64,000 nucleotides of DNA from NCBI RefSeq assembly GCF_000494755.1, contig NC_022657.1, positions 6,726,001-6,790,000 on the forward strand. Direction: 5' to 3'. Under the pieces are notes generated by a model that ran no database searches, had not been told where the DNA came from, and saw only the letters and a list, made by a program, of their open reading frames with translations. Of this stretch, positions 8,449 through 16,933 are shown piece by piece. The translations under genes and the position numbers were made by a program. How positions within the stretch are numbered: the first letter of the stretch is position 1; every line of letters starts with the position of its first letter. This DNA is from Amorphoplanes friuliensis DSM 7358. GTDB lineage: Bacteria > Actinomycetota > Actinomycetes > Mycobacteriales > Micromonosporaceae.

Positions 8449-9540
8449 TCATGCGCGTACCTCCTCGGGGGTGAGGGTGACCGGGACGGGAACCGGCGGG
8501 GGCGGACGGCGGCGGGCGGCCACGGCGTCGCGGAGCTGGTTGGCCAGGCCGGCCAGGCCGCGTGGCGCCCAGAGCATGACGGCGACGAAGAGCGCGCCCT
8601 GCACGTAGAGCCAGCCGTCGGGCCAGGACTCGCTGAAGATCGTCTTGGCGTAGCCGAAGAGCAGCGCACCGCCCACCGCACCCGCGAGCGAGTAACGGCC
8701 GCCGATCGCGACACCGATCAGCAGTTCCAGCGAGGCGATGACGCCGAGGTTGGCTGGGGTGAGCAGGCCGACGACGGGCACGAAGAGCGCACCCGCGATG
8801 CCGGCCAGCCCGGCCGAGACCGCGAAGGCCAGCGTCTTGACCAGGGCGGGGTCGTAGCCGAGGAACCGCACCCGATCCTCGCCGTCGCGGATCGCGACCA
8901 GCAACTGCCCGTATCGGCTGCGGGTGAGCTGACGCACGGCCAGATAGGACAGTCCGAGCACCACCACGATGACGAAGTACAGGATCCGGCGGTCCGCGTC
9001 GTCGTAGAGGTCGAGGCCGAAGAACAGCTGGAAGTTGGTCAGGCCGTTGGTGCCACCGGTCAGACCCTGCTGACCGACGAGCAGGATCACGAACGCCGCG
9101 GCCAGCGCCTGCGACAGCACCGCGAAGTAGGCGCCGCGGACCCGCTGCCGGAAGATCAGCAGACCGAGCAGCAGCGCCACGGTGACCGGCAGGACGACGA
9201 CCATGACCAGCGCAAAAACGGGGTTGGCAAAGGGTTTCCAGAGCAGCGGCAACTGCTCGACACCGCTCCACGACATGAAGTCGGGCAGCTGACCCGGGCC
9301 GGCCTCGACCAGCTTGAGGTGCATGCCCATGGCGTAACCGCCGAGACCGAAGAACACCCCCTGGCCCAGCGTCAGCATGCCGCCGCGTCCCCAGGCCAGC
9401 GCGATGCCGACCGCGACGATCGCGTAACACAGGTACTTGGCCAGCAGGTCGAGCCGGAACGGGGTGAACAGCAGCGGCGCCACGAACAGCAGCAGGGCCA
9501 CCGCGACGAACGCGGCGCGTTTCGACCAGGTCAGCGTCAT
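8449..9540 (-). CDS. urtC: Urea-type ABC transporter permease UrtC
   Basis: A 363-residue membrane protein of the LivM/UrtC class, with about ten hydrophobic segments. It carries the family loop LTGGTNGLTNF and the permease segment FLGYDPALVKTLAFAVSA. The start ATG 9540 overlaps the urtB stop by four bases. The C-terminus is a Pro/Arg-rich cytoplasmic tail (about 340-363). Confidence 0.92.
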   Translation of the reverse strand: MTLTWSKRAAFVAVALLLFVAPLLFTPFRLDLLAKYLCYAIVAVGIALAWGRGGMLTLGQGVFFGLGGYAMGMHLKLVEAGPGQLPDFMSWSGVEQLPLLWKPFANPVFALVMVVVLPVTVALLLGLLIFRQRVRGAYFAVLSQALAAAFVILLVGQQGLTGGTNGLTNFQLFFGLDLYDDADRRILYFVIVVVLGLSYLAVRQLTRSRYGQLLVAIRDGEDRVRFLGYDPALVKTLAFAVSAGLAGIAGALFVPVVGLLTPANLGVIASLELLIGVAIGGRYSLAGAVGGALLFGYAKTIFSESWPDGWLYVQGALFVAVMLWAPRGLAGLANQLRDAVAARRRPPPPVPVPVTLTPEEVRA

Positions 9541-10418
9541 GTCAGGGCCCGCGATCGCAGCACGAACATGCCCTGCGGCCGGAACTGCAGGAATCCGATG
9601 ATCACGGCGAAGACCACCACCTTGGCGAAGCTGGCACCGTTCGCGGTCCAGAACTCGACGAAGCTGTTGAGCACACCCAGCGCGAACGCCGCGATGACCG
9701 CGCCGCGCAGCTGACCGAGACCCCCGGCCACCACGACCAGGAACGCGTCCACGATGTACGCGCTGCCCAGCGTCGGCCCGACCGGACCGATCAGGGTCAG
9801 CGCCACCCCGGCAACCCCGGCGAGCCCGGAGCCGATGAAGAAGGTGGCCTGGTCGACACGCCCGGTCGCGACACCGCTGACCGCCGCGAGCTGCCTGTTC
9901 TGCATCACGGCCCGCATCCGGCGGCCCTGCTTGAGCTTGCTCAGGTAGAGCGAGATCAGCACGACACACCCCACGGCCAGGACCAGGATGAAGATCCTGT
10001 TGTACGGCATCCGCACACCACCCAGGTCGAGGCCGCCGGTGAGCCACCCCGGCGCGGTGACCTGCACGTTCGGCGCCCCGAAGATGTCCCGGGCGACCTG
10101 TTGCAGGATCAGGCTCAGCCCGAACGTCAGCAGCAGCGTGTCGAGGGGCCGGCCGTAGAAACGGCGGATGAAGAGGCGTTCCAGGATCAGCCCGAGCACC
10201 CCGCCGACGGCGAAGGCCACGGGCAGCGCCACCACCACGGCCTGCGAACCGAAGACCGGCTGCAGGACGTAGGCGGTGTACGCACCGGCCATGATGAACT
10301 CACCGTGCGCCATGTTGATGACGCCCATCTGGCCGAACGTGAAAGTCAGGCCCAGCGAGGCGAGCAGCAGCACAGCGCCGATGCTCGCCCCGATGACCAA
10401 CTGGTTCAGAGTGCCCAT
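9537..10418 (-). CDS. urtB: Urea-type ABC transporter permease UrtB
   Basis: A 293-residue permease of the LivH/UrtB class. The N-terminal LGLTFTFGQMGVINMAHGEF and the later RAVMQNRQLAAVSGV segments are the family hallmarks. It forms the membrane channel with UrtC. UrtB proteins of Gram-negatives often have a long periplasmic N-terminal extension, which is absent here. It follows urtA after 7 bp and is translationally coupled to urtC. Confidence 0.93.
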   Translation of the reverse strand: MGTLNQLVIGASIGAVLLLASLGLTFTFGQMGVINMAHGEFIMAGAYTAYVLQPVFGSQAVVVALPVAFAVGGVLGLILERLFIRRFYGRPLDTLLLTFGLSLILQQVARDIFGAPNVQVTAPGWLTGGLDLGGVRMPYNRIFILVLAVGCVVLISLYLSKLKQGRRMRAVMQNRQLAAVSGVATGRVDQATFFIGSGLAGVAGVALTLIGPVGPTLGSAYIVDAFLVVVAGGLGQLRGAVIAAFALGVLNSFVEFWTANGASFAKVVVFAVIIGFLQFRPQGMFVLRSRALT

Positions 10419-10425
10419 GGGGGAC

Positions 10426-11649
10426 TCAGGAAGAGAGTCCGGCGGCCCACGGGTACCCCTTGAGGTACGGGTCCGGTTTCACGGGTTCACCGGAGTTCCA
10501 CACCTCCTTGATCTGACCGTCCGGCTGGATCAGGCCGATCCGGGCGGTCTTGAAGACGTGCTGGTTCTCGCCGTCGATCGTGACCTTGCCCTCGGGCAGG
10601 TCGAGGGCGATCCCACCGGCCGCCTTCTTCACCGCCTCGACCTCGACGCTGCCGGCCTTGGTCGCCGCGGCCGCCCAGAGCTTGACCGCGTTGTACCCGG
10701 CCTCCATCGGGTCGGACGTGACCTTGGTGGCGCCGTACTTCGCCTTGTACGCCTCGACGAACTTGGTGTTCGTCGCGCCCTCGGTGGTCTGGTAGTAGTT
10801 CCAGGCGACCAGGTGACCGGCGATGTTCGCCGGCCCGATGCCCGCGACCTCCTCCTCCGCGACGCTGACCGACACCGTCGGCATCGTCTTGTCGGTGAAG
10901 CCACCACTGCGGAGCTGCTTGAAGAACGCGACGTTGCTGTCGCCGTTGAGCGTGTTGAAGACGACGTCGGGCTTGGCCTGGCCGAGCTTGTTGACGATCG
11001 TCGAATACTCGGTGTTGCCGAGCGGGGTGTACTCCTCGCCGACCACGGTCATGCCGTTCGCCGCCGCGTACGCCTTGATGATCTTGTTGGCCGTACGCGG
11101 GAAGACGTAGTCGCTGCCGACCAGGAAGACCGACTTCTTGCCCTGCTCCTTGAGGTAGTCCAGGGCCGGGACGATCTGCTGGTTGGTGGTGGCACCCGTG
11201 TAGAAGATGTACGGCGAGCTCTCCAGCCCCTCGTACTGCACGGGGTACCAGAGCAGGGCCTTGTTGCGCTCGAAGACCGGGAGCATCGCCTTGCGGCTGG
11301 CCGAGGTCCACCCGCCGAACGTGGTGGCGACCTTGTCCTCGTTGATCAGTTTCTGGGCCTTCTCGGCGAAGGTCGGCCAGTCCGAGGCGCCGTCCTCGAC
11401 GACGGGTTCGAGCTTCTTGCCGAGCACACCACCGGCGGCGTTGACCTCCTCGATGGCGAGCAGTTCGGAATCGCGGACGGTCACCTCACTGATGGCCATC
11501 GTGCCGCTGAGGGAGTGCAGGATGCCGACCTTGATGGTGTCGCCCGAGGAGCCGCCCGCTTCCGACGGATCGTCGGCGCAGCCGGCCAGCAGGAGGGTCG
11601 TGGAGACAAACGCTATGGAGAGAGTCTTGGTCCATCTGAACGGTGACAT
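10426..11649 (-). CDS. urtA: Urea-binding lipoprotein UrtA
   Basis: A 407-residue extracytoplasmic substrate-binding protein. It has a signal peptide ending in the lipobox LLAGC (Cys about residue 23), so it should be lipid-anchored. The mature part matches UrtA closely: VGILHSLSGTMAISE, LLWYPVQYEGLESSP and TGATTNQQ. It is the first gene of the urtABCDE operon, suggesting nitrogen scavenging from urea. No urease gene lies in the window. Short-chain amides are an alternative substrate. Confidence 0.95.
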   Translation of the reverse strand: MSPFRWTKTLSIAFVSTTLLLAGCADDPSEAGGSSGDTIKVGILHSLSGTMAISEVTVRDSELLAIEEVNAAGGVLGKKLEPVVEDGASDWPTFAEKAQKLINEDKVATTFGGWTSASRKAMLPVFERNKALLWYPVQYEGLESSPYIFYTGATTNQQIVPALDYLKEQGKKSVFLVGSDYVFPRTANKIIKAYAAANGMTVVGEEYTPLGNTEYSTIVNKLGQAKPDVVFNTLNGDSNVAFFKQLRSGGFTDKTMPTVSVSVAEEEVAGIGPANIAGHLVAWNYYQTTEGATNTKFVEAYKAKYGATKVTSDPMEAGYNAVKLWAAAATKAGSVEVEAVKKAAGGIALDLPEGKVTIDGENQHVFKTARIGLIQPDGQIKEVWNSGEPVKPDPYLKGYPWAAGLSS

Positions 11650-11770
11650 GGGGACTGTCCCTTCGCCCGCGGGGGGTGGTGCCCCGAAAGCTAGGAACAG
11701 CGAGTTTCACTGGCTGTATCGACGCATGTCCAATGCGTTAACGAGACCCCACAGGCCACACAGGATCTTT

Positions 11771-11786
11771 GTGACTACCCTGAAAC
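11771..11786. promoter_or_regulatory. Candidate GlnR box
   Basis: GTGAC-N6-GAAAC matches the actinobacterial GlnR consensus gTnAC-N6-GaAAC exactly. It lies in the 138-bp divergent region about 122 bp upstream of urtA, where nitrogen control would be expected, and ends just before the ATG of the hydrolase gene. Only one unit of the box is present, whereas strong sites often carry two. Confidence 0.5.
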
Positions 11787-11787
11787 G

Positions 11788-12324
11788 ATGAGTGCTGGAC
11801 TTCTCATCCCCGGCGGCCGTGGCACCGTCCTCATCGCCCCGCTCGACCTGGGCTGGGAGGCGCTGAACGACCGCGGCGCGGTGATCGAGGAGATCGCCTG
11901 GGACATGCCGGAGTCGCTGCTGGACGCCGGACCGGAACCGTTCGTCCGGGCGCACACGGCCGTTGCCCTGCACCGGCTCTCCGTGAAGGCCCCGGGTGAG
12001 CGGCCGGTGCTGATCGCCAAGTCGCTCGGCACCTACGCGGCGGCGCTGGCGGCCGAGCGCGAGCTCCCGGCGATCTGGCTGACACCGCTTCTCCACGTGC
12101 CGTCCATCGTGGACGCGATCACCCGCAATCCCGCACCCCAGCTGCTCATCGGCGGGACTGCCGACCAGACCTGGGTGCCCGAGGCGGCGCGGGCCACCGG
12201 CCGGCCGGCCCTGGTGATCGAGGACGCGAACCACTCCCTGCGAGCGCCCGGCCCGCTGCGCCGTTTCACCGACGACCTCGGCCGCGTCGGCACCGCCATC
12301 GAGGAGTTCCTCGACGCTCTCTAA
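11788..12324 (+). CDS. Small alpha/beta-hydrolase-like protein
   Basis: A 178-residue protein with a compact alpha/beta hydrolase layout. The nucleophile elbow is KSLGTYAA (Ser about residue 76), a probable Asp lies in GGTADQTW, and a His in EDANHSLR. There is no signal peptide, so it is cytoplasmic. It resembles short KSxG hydrolases of unknown substrate. It is divergent from urtA and ends four bases inside the SDR gene on the other strand. A link to urea use is not supported. Confidence 0.72.
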   Translation: MSAGLLIPGGRGTVLIAPLDLGWEALNDRGAVIEEIAWDMPESLLDAGPEPFVRAHTAVALHRLSVKAPGERPVLIAKSLGTYAAALAAERELPAIWLTPLLHVPSIVDAITRNPAPQLLIGGTADQTWVPEAARATGRPALVIEDANHSLRAPGPLRRFTDDLGRVGTAIEEFLDAL

Positions 12325-13058
12325 CGCTGCGCGGCCGGGCGCACGACGATGTCGTTGACGTCGACCTCGTCCGGCTGCTCGACGGCGAAGGCGATGGCCC
12401 GGGCGATCGCCTCCGGCGGGATCGCGAACCGGTCCCGCTGAACCGCCAGCCGGTCGCGGACCTCCGGGTCGGCGGTGTGGTCGACGAAATCGGTGCGGAC
12501 GAAGCCGGGCGACACCGTGGTCACCCGGACGTCGCCACCGGACTCCTGGCGCAAGCCCTCGGAGATCGTGCGCACGGCGTTCTTCGTGCCGGCGTAGACC
12601 GCCATGGTCGGCGTGATGGTCAGGCCCGACGTCGACAGCGTGTGGACGAAGTGGCCGGTGCCCTGCTTGCGGAAGACCGGCAGCGCCGCCGCGATGCCGT
12701 AGAGGACACCCTTGATGTTGATGTCGACGAGGTCCTCCCACTCCTCGACCCGCAGGTCGTCGAGGAGTGCCGTCGCGCCGTACCCCGCGTTGCTGATCAG
12801 CACGTCGAGGCGGCCGAAACGCTCGCCGGCCAGCGCCACCAGGTCGGCGACGTCCTGCCGGCGGCGCACGTCCGTCACGGCGTAGGCGGCCTGGCCTCCG
12901 GCCGCGGTGATGCGTTCGGCCAGCGCCGCCAGCCGTTCCTCGCGGCGGCCCGCCAGCACGACCTTGGCTCCGCGCTCGGCGAGCAGCAGTGCCGTGGCCT
13001 CGCCGATCCCGCTGCCGGCACCGGTGATGGCGATGACCTTGTCACGGATTCCCGTCAT
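12321..13058 (-). CDS. Short-chain dehydrogenase/reductase
   Basis: A 245-residue classical SDR. It has the nucleotide-binding TGAGSGIGEA at about 12-21, NAG near residue 87, a catalytic Ser in TLSTSG and the YxxxK pair in VYAGTK. The sequence AGRREERL after the second strand, with basic residues, suggests NADP(H). ATG 13058 was chosen over an upstream start because it gives the usual short N-terminus and leaves the two operators outside the gene. The divergent TetR gene is the likely regulator. Substrate unknown. Confidence 0.88.
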   Translation of the reverse strand: MTGIRDKVIAITGAGSGIGEATALLLAERGAKVVLAGRREERLAALAERITAAGGQAAYAVTDVRRRQDVADLVALAGERFGRLDVLISNAGYGATALLDDLRVEEWEDLVDINIKGVLYGIAAALPVFRKQGTGHFVHTLSTSGLTITPTMAVYAGTKNAVRTISEGLRQESGGDVRVTTVSPGFVRTDFVDHTADPEVRDRLAVQRDRFAIPPEAIARAIAFAVEQPDEVDVNDIVVRPAAQR

Positions 13059-13081
13059 GTTCCCGTCCCCTGCTAGATTAA

Positions 13082-13097
13082 GCGGACAGGTGTCCGC
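13082..13097. promoter_or_regulatory. TetR operator 1 (SDR-proximal)
   Basis: Perfect inverted repeat GCGGACA-GG-TGTCCGC in the divergent SDR/tetR promoter. It shares its arms with the second site at 13114-13129, whose centre is 32 bp away, about three helical turns. Confidence 0.65.
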
Positions 13098-13113
13098 ATC
13101 ACCTCCGACGTTA

Positions 13114-13129
13114 GCGGACACGTGTCCAC
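13114..13129. promoter_or_regulatory. TetR operator 2 (tetR-proximal)
   Basis: Contains the perfect palindrome GGACACGTGTCC (13116-13127) inside GCGGACACGTGTCCAC. It has the same GGACA/TGTCC half-sites as operator 1. It lies about 25 bp before the preferred TetR start, consistent with autorepression. Confidence 0.65.
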
Positions 13130-13154
13130 TTACGCAACGGCAGGGAGCTCACGA

Positions 13155-13688
13155 ATGGTCCGATCGGACGCTGAGCAGAACAAGGCGCGGATCCTCGAGG
13201 TCGCCAGTGCGGCGCTCGCGACGTCCAGCGACGCGACCCTGCAGTCGATCGCCAAGCTGTCGGGGGTCGGTCAGGGCACGCTCTACCGGCACTTCCCCAC
13301 CCGGGAAGCGCTGCTGCTGGCGGTCTACCGCAAGGACGTCGAGGCGCTCATCGACGCCGCGCCGCGGCTGCTGGCCGCGCACCCGCCGCGGGAGGCACTC
13401 CGGCACTGGCTCGATCAGCTGGCGGCCTACGGCCGGGTCAAGCACGGTGTCGCCGAGGCGGTGCACGCCGCGACCCGCGCCGACCTCTCGGCCGAGTACT
13501 ACGACAAGGTCACCGCGGTGATCACCCTGCTGCTCGACGCCGGCCGGACCACCGGGGTGATCCGGCCGGACATCAACGCCGACGAGCTGTTACTGCTGGT
13601 CGGTTTTCTCTGGCGCCTGGAGAACGAGAACTGGGAGAAGCGGGCCGCACATCTCCTCGACCTCGTCATGGACAGCCTGCGACCCTGA
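13155..13688 (+). CDS. TetR-family transcriptional regulator
   Basis: A 177-residue TetR protein. The N-terminal helix-turn-helix includes IAKLSGVGQGTLYRHF (about 35-50), and the C-terminal ligand-binding part ends in FLWRLENENWEKRA. ATG 13155 follows an AGGGAG ribosome binding site with an eight-base spacer. A GTG at 13122 would start inside the operator and is rejected. Two palindromes in the divergent promoter are the probable targets, controlling itself and the SDR gene. Ligand unknown. Confidence 0.88.
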   Translation: MVRSDAEQNKARILEVASAALATSSDATLQSIAKLSGVGQGTLYRHFPTREALLLAVYRKDVEALIDAAPRLLAAHPPREALRHWLDQLAAYGRVKHGVAEAVHAATRADLSAEYYDKVTAVITLLLDAGRTTGVIRPDINADELLLLVGFLWRLENENWEKRAAHLLDLVMDSLRP

Positions 13689-13695
13689 ACGCCCC

Positions 13696-13763
13696 GGGTG
13701 AGCGGGCACGCAGCCGGCAATCGGCGGGAGCGACGGTCAGCACCATGCACTCGGGCACGACAT
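13696..13763 (+). repeat. Dispersed 68-bp repeat, copy A
   Basis: This segment between the convergent tetR and hisS genes is nearly the same, over the same 68-bp length, as the reverse complement of 31754-31821. The shared block includes GCAGCCGGCAATCGGCGGGA, continuing into GCGACGGTCAGCACCA. Its right half is also shared with the repeat at 29065-29175. It is non-coding, with no obvious terminator T-run. Confidence 0.75.
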
Positions 13764-13779
13764 CTTGGTCGGGCTTGGA

Positions 13780-15111
13780 TCAGGCCTTTGACACGACCGG
13801 GATCAGATCCTCTGCGGGCGGGGCCCAGGTGGCCGCGTCGGCCTCCACCTGGTCGCCGGAGCGGATGTCCTTGATGGTGTCCGGCTCGCCGTCGGCGCCC
13901 GGGAACCACACGAACGGGATCCCGCGGCGCTCGGCGAAGCGGATCTGCTTGCCGAACTTCGCCGCGGCCGGGGCGACCTCGGTGCTGATGCCACGCCGGC
14001 GCAGGGCCTGAGCGATCCGGTCGCAGGCCGGGCGCAGCTCCTCGGCCGGCAGCGCCACCACCACACCCGTCGGAACGCTGCGGGAGATCGTCAGCGCGTT
14101 GTGGCCGAAGAGCAGGCCGAGCATCCGGGAGACACCGATCGAGATGCCGACACCCGGGAAGCGCTCGTTGCCGGAGGTCGCAAGGTTTTCGTAGCGTCCG
14201 CCGGAGCAGATCGAGCCGAAGCGCTCGTAACCCTGCAGCTGCGTCTCGTAGACCGTGCCGGTGTAGTAGTCGAGGCCGCGGGCGATCTTCAGCTCGGCCC
14301 GGATGAGACCCGGCGCGTACTCGGTGCCGGCGTCGACGACACGGACGAGCTCCTCCAGGCCCTCGTCGAGCAGGTCGTTGGTGACACCGAGGGCGCGGAC
14401 CTGGTCCACGAAGGACGCGTCGCCGGTCGAGATCGCCGCCAGCTTCAGGCACGCCGCGGCCTGCGCATCGGTCGCACCGGCCGTCTCGACGAGCAGCGCC
14501 GCCACCTTCTCGGGGCCGATCTTGTCGAGCTTGTCGACCGTCCGCAGCACCTGGTCCGGGTCCTCCAGGCCGAGACCCCGGTAGAAGCCCTCGCACACCT
14601 TGCGGTTGTTGACCAGGATCGTCGCCTTCGGGATCGGCAGCGACGCGAAGGCGTCACCGATCACCAGCGGCATCTCGGTGTCGTAGTGGAACGGCAGGTT
14701 GTCGCGGTCGACCACGTCGATGTCGGCCTGCAGGAACTCGCGGTAGCGCCCCTCCTGCGGCCGCTCGCCCCGCCACACCTTCTGGATCTGGTAGCGGCGG
14801 AACGGGAACTGCAGCTTGCCGGAATTTTCCAGCACGAAGCGCGCGAACGGCACGGTCAGGTCGAAGTGCAGGCCGAGCGAGTCGTCGGTCCGTGCCCCCG
14901 GGTCCTCCTGGAGGCGGCGCAGGACGTAGACCTCCTTGGAGGTCTCACCCTTGCGCAGCAACTGGTCCAGCGGCTCGACGGCACGGGTCTCCAGCGGCGC
15001 GTAACCGTAGAGCTCGAACGTGGCGCGGATCCGCTCGACGACGTTCTGCTCGATCATCCGCTGGGCGGGCAGCCACTCCGGGAAACCGGAGAGAGGCGTG
15101 GGCTTGCTCAT
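13780..15111 (-). CDS. hisS: Histidyl-tRNA synthetase
   Basis: A class II aminoacyl-tRNA synthetase of 443 residues that charges tRNA-His. Motif 2 appears as FPFRRYQIQKVWRGERPQEG, with the HisA-type segment IARGLDYYTGTVYE near residue 270 and a C-terminal anticodon-binding domain (about 345-443). It starts MSKPTPLSGFPEWLP, as in actinobacterial HisRS. It follows the MBL-fold hydrolase gene, as in the M. tuberculosis order. Confidence 0.97.
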   Translation of the reverse strand: MSKPTPLSGFPEWLPAQRMIEQNVVERIRATFELYGYAPLETRAVEPLDQLLRKGETSKEVYVLRRLQEDPGARTDDSLGLHFDLTVPFARFVLENSGKLQFPFRRYQIQKVWRGERPQEGRYREFLQADIDVVDRDNLPFHYDTEMPLVIGDAFASLPIPKATILVNNRKVCEGFYRGLGLEDPDQVLRTVDKLDKIGPEKVAALLVETAGATDAQAAACLKLAAISTGDASFVDQVRALGVTNDLLDEGLEELVRVVDAGTEYAPGLIRAELKIARGLDYYTGTVYETQLQGYERFGSICSGGRYENLATSGNERFPGVGISIGVSRMLGLLFGHNALTISRSVPTGVVVALPAEELRPACDRIAQALRRRGISTEVAPAAAKFGKQIRFAERRGIPFVWFPGADGEPDTIKDIRSGDQVEADAATWAPPAEDLIPVVSKA

Positions 15112-15140
15112 GGTCGTTCTCCTTGCGCGCGAGGAAAGTC

Positions 15141-15839
15141 TCAGAGACCCCGGCCGGGCGCAGCGGTCAGCTCCCGCAGGTACGGGTTCGAGACGCGCTC
15201 GCGGCCGATGGTGGTTTCGGGTCCGTGGCCGGGCAGGACGACGGTGTCGTCGGCCAGCGGCAGGATCTTGTCCCGCAGGCTGGTCATCATCGTGTCCGTG
15301 CTGCCGCCCGGCAGGTCGGTGCGGCCGATCGAACCCGCGAAGAGCACGTCACCCGAGAGGCAGATCTGCTCCGCCTCCCACGACGAGCCCCCGCCGGGCA
15401 GCCGGAAGAGCACCGACCCGCCGGTATGGCCCGGCGCATGGTCGACGGTGACCTCCAGCCCCGCGAGGCTCAGCGTGGCCCCGTCGGTCAGCTCCGCGAC
15501 GTCCTCGGGCTCGGTGTACGGCAGCCGGCCGCCGAACATGGCGTTCAGGTCCATGCTCAGTCCCTTGGCCGGATCGGCGAGCATCTCCAGATCGGCCGGG
15601 TGCACATAGGCAGTGATGCCCCGCGCACCGCAGACGGGCGCGACGGAGAACGTGTGGTCGAGGTGCCCGTGCGTCAGCAGCACGGCGGCCGGGTGCAGGC
15701 GGTGCTGCGCGAGCACCTCGTCGAGCTGGTCGAGCACGCCGATGCCCGGGTCGACGATCAGGCACTGCTCGCCCGGACCCGCGGCCACCACGTAACAGTT
15801 GGTGCCGAAGGCCTCGGCCGGAAAGCCGGTGACGAGCAC
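15141..15839 (-). CDS. MBL-fold metallo-hydrolase (glyoxalase II-like)
   Basis: A 232-residue metallo-beta-lactamase-fold hydrolase. It has the zinc motif THGHLDH, a second-shell H in HAPGHTGGS, Asp in LSGDVLF and His in LPGHGPETT, the full set for a binuclear site. The start GTG 15839 sits behind AGAGAGGGG and gives the expected VLVTGFPAEAFGTNCY start. Homologues next to hisS (Rv2581c type) are annotated as glyoxalase II, but the substrate is not established. Confidence 0.88.
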   Translation of the reverse strand: MLVTGFPAEAFGTNCYVVAAGPGEQCLIVDPGIGVLDQLDEVLAQHRLHPAAVLLTHGHLDHTFSVAPVCGARGITAYVHPADLEMLADPAKGLSMDLNAMFGGRLPYTEPEDVAELTDGATLSLAGLEVTVDHAPGHTGGSVLFRLPGGGSSWEAEQICLSGDVLFAGSIGRTDLPGGSTDTMMTSLRDKILPLADDTVVLPGHGPETTIGRERVSNPYLRELTAAPGRGL

Positions 15840-16004
15840 TCCGCACCCCTCTCTAGCGGTCCATCTCCCCCGCAAAGCCTAGCGGGACGCACCGTACACA
15901 CCGTGACGGAACCTCGCACACCACATTCCCAGCGGTTACCCGTACACTCTTGCGGGCGTGTGGCGTGGCGCACTGGACAAGAGTTTAAGGAAGGGGAGCA
16001 CTCG

Positions 16005-16868
16005 GTGGCTTCCAGTAGGGACCGGGCGCGGAAACTGGCGCGGGAGAAGCTCGATCGGCAGCAGGCGCGCCGGGCGGGTCAGCAGCGCCGGCGACGGCAG
16101 ATCCAGGCCGGACTGGGTGCTGCCTTGGCGCTCGTCCTGATCGTGGCCGGCGTGGCGTGGCTCGGTGGTGCGTTCGACAACGACGAGCCCGTCGACACGA
16201 CCGCCACCGATCAGTGCGCGTGGACCCCGCAGAACGCCGAGTCGAACCCCGACCTCAAGGACGTGGGTGAGCCGCCGACGTCGGGCCTGCCGACCGAGGG
16301 CACGCGGCCGATGACGATCACCACCGATCAGGGTGAGCCGATCGTCGTCAGCCTCGACCTCGAGCAGGCGCCGTGCAGCGCGGCCGACCTGACCTACCTG
16401 GCGTCGAAGAAGTTCTACGACAACACGACCTGCCACGAGATCACCACCGAGGGTGCGATCCGTTGTGGTGACCCCAGCGGAACGGGGCAGGGCGGCCCGG
16501 CGTACAGCCTCTACAACGAGAACACCCCGCTGGCGCCGACCCCGAGCGCCTCGGCGAGCCCCTCGCCCGCCGCGCCGCTCTACCCCCGGGGCACGGTGGC
16601 GCTGATCGGCAATCCGCCGGGTGCCAACGGCAGCCAGTTCCTGATCTTCTTCAAGGATTTCACCCCGAAGACGGAACCCCAGTACCCGATCGTCGGAACG
16701 GTCACCGGGGGCCTGGCGACCGTCACGAAGCTCGGCAAGATCGCCACCGTGGCGAACACCGCGGGCGACAAGGTCACCCCGAAGGACAAGATCACCATCA
16801 AGAGCCTCACCGTCGGCGAGCCCGGTGCCGCGCCCGCCGCTGTCCCTTCGGCGTCCAGCCAGTCCTGA
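16005..16868 (+). CDS. Membrane-anchored cyclophilin-type PPIase, copy 1 (catalytic Arg replaced)
   Basis: A 287-residue protein with a very basic N-terminus (about 1-35), one membrane segment (about 36-55) and an extracytoplasmic cyclophilin-like domain. The domain keeps GSQFLIFFKDF but has CHEITTEG where cyclophilins have FHRx, so the catalytic Arg is a Glu. A Ser/Pro/Ala-rich insert (about 180-200) splits the domain. The start GTG 16005 follows AAGGGGAG. It is the first of two tandem paralogues and may be a chaperone without isomerase activity. Confidence 0.85.
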   Translation: MASSRDRARKLAREKLDRQQARRAGQQRRRRQIQAGLGAALALVLIVAGVAWLGGAFDNDEPVDTTATDQCAWTPQNAESNPDLKDVGEPPTSGLPTEGTRPMTITTDQGEPIVVSLDLEQAPCSAADLTYLASKKFYDNTTCHEITTEGAIRCGDPSGTGQGGPAYSLYNENTPLAPTPSASASPSPAAPLYPRGTVALIGNPPGANGSQFLIFFKDFTPKTEPQYPIVGTVTGGLATVTKLGKIATVANTAGDKVTPKDKITIKSLTVGEPGAAPAAVPSASSQS

Positions 16869-16933
16869 GCTTTCCGGACCAGACTCGTACCGACAGATCC
16901 CCTCACCGCACCGAGGCATACAGGAGGAACACC

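Noticed and set aside
13122..13154. Longer TetR protein starting at GTG 13122
   Set aside because: This start lies inside the second operator palindrome and has no ribosome binding site; ATG 13155 does.
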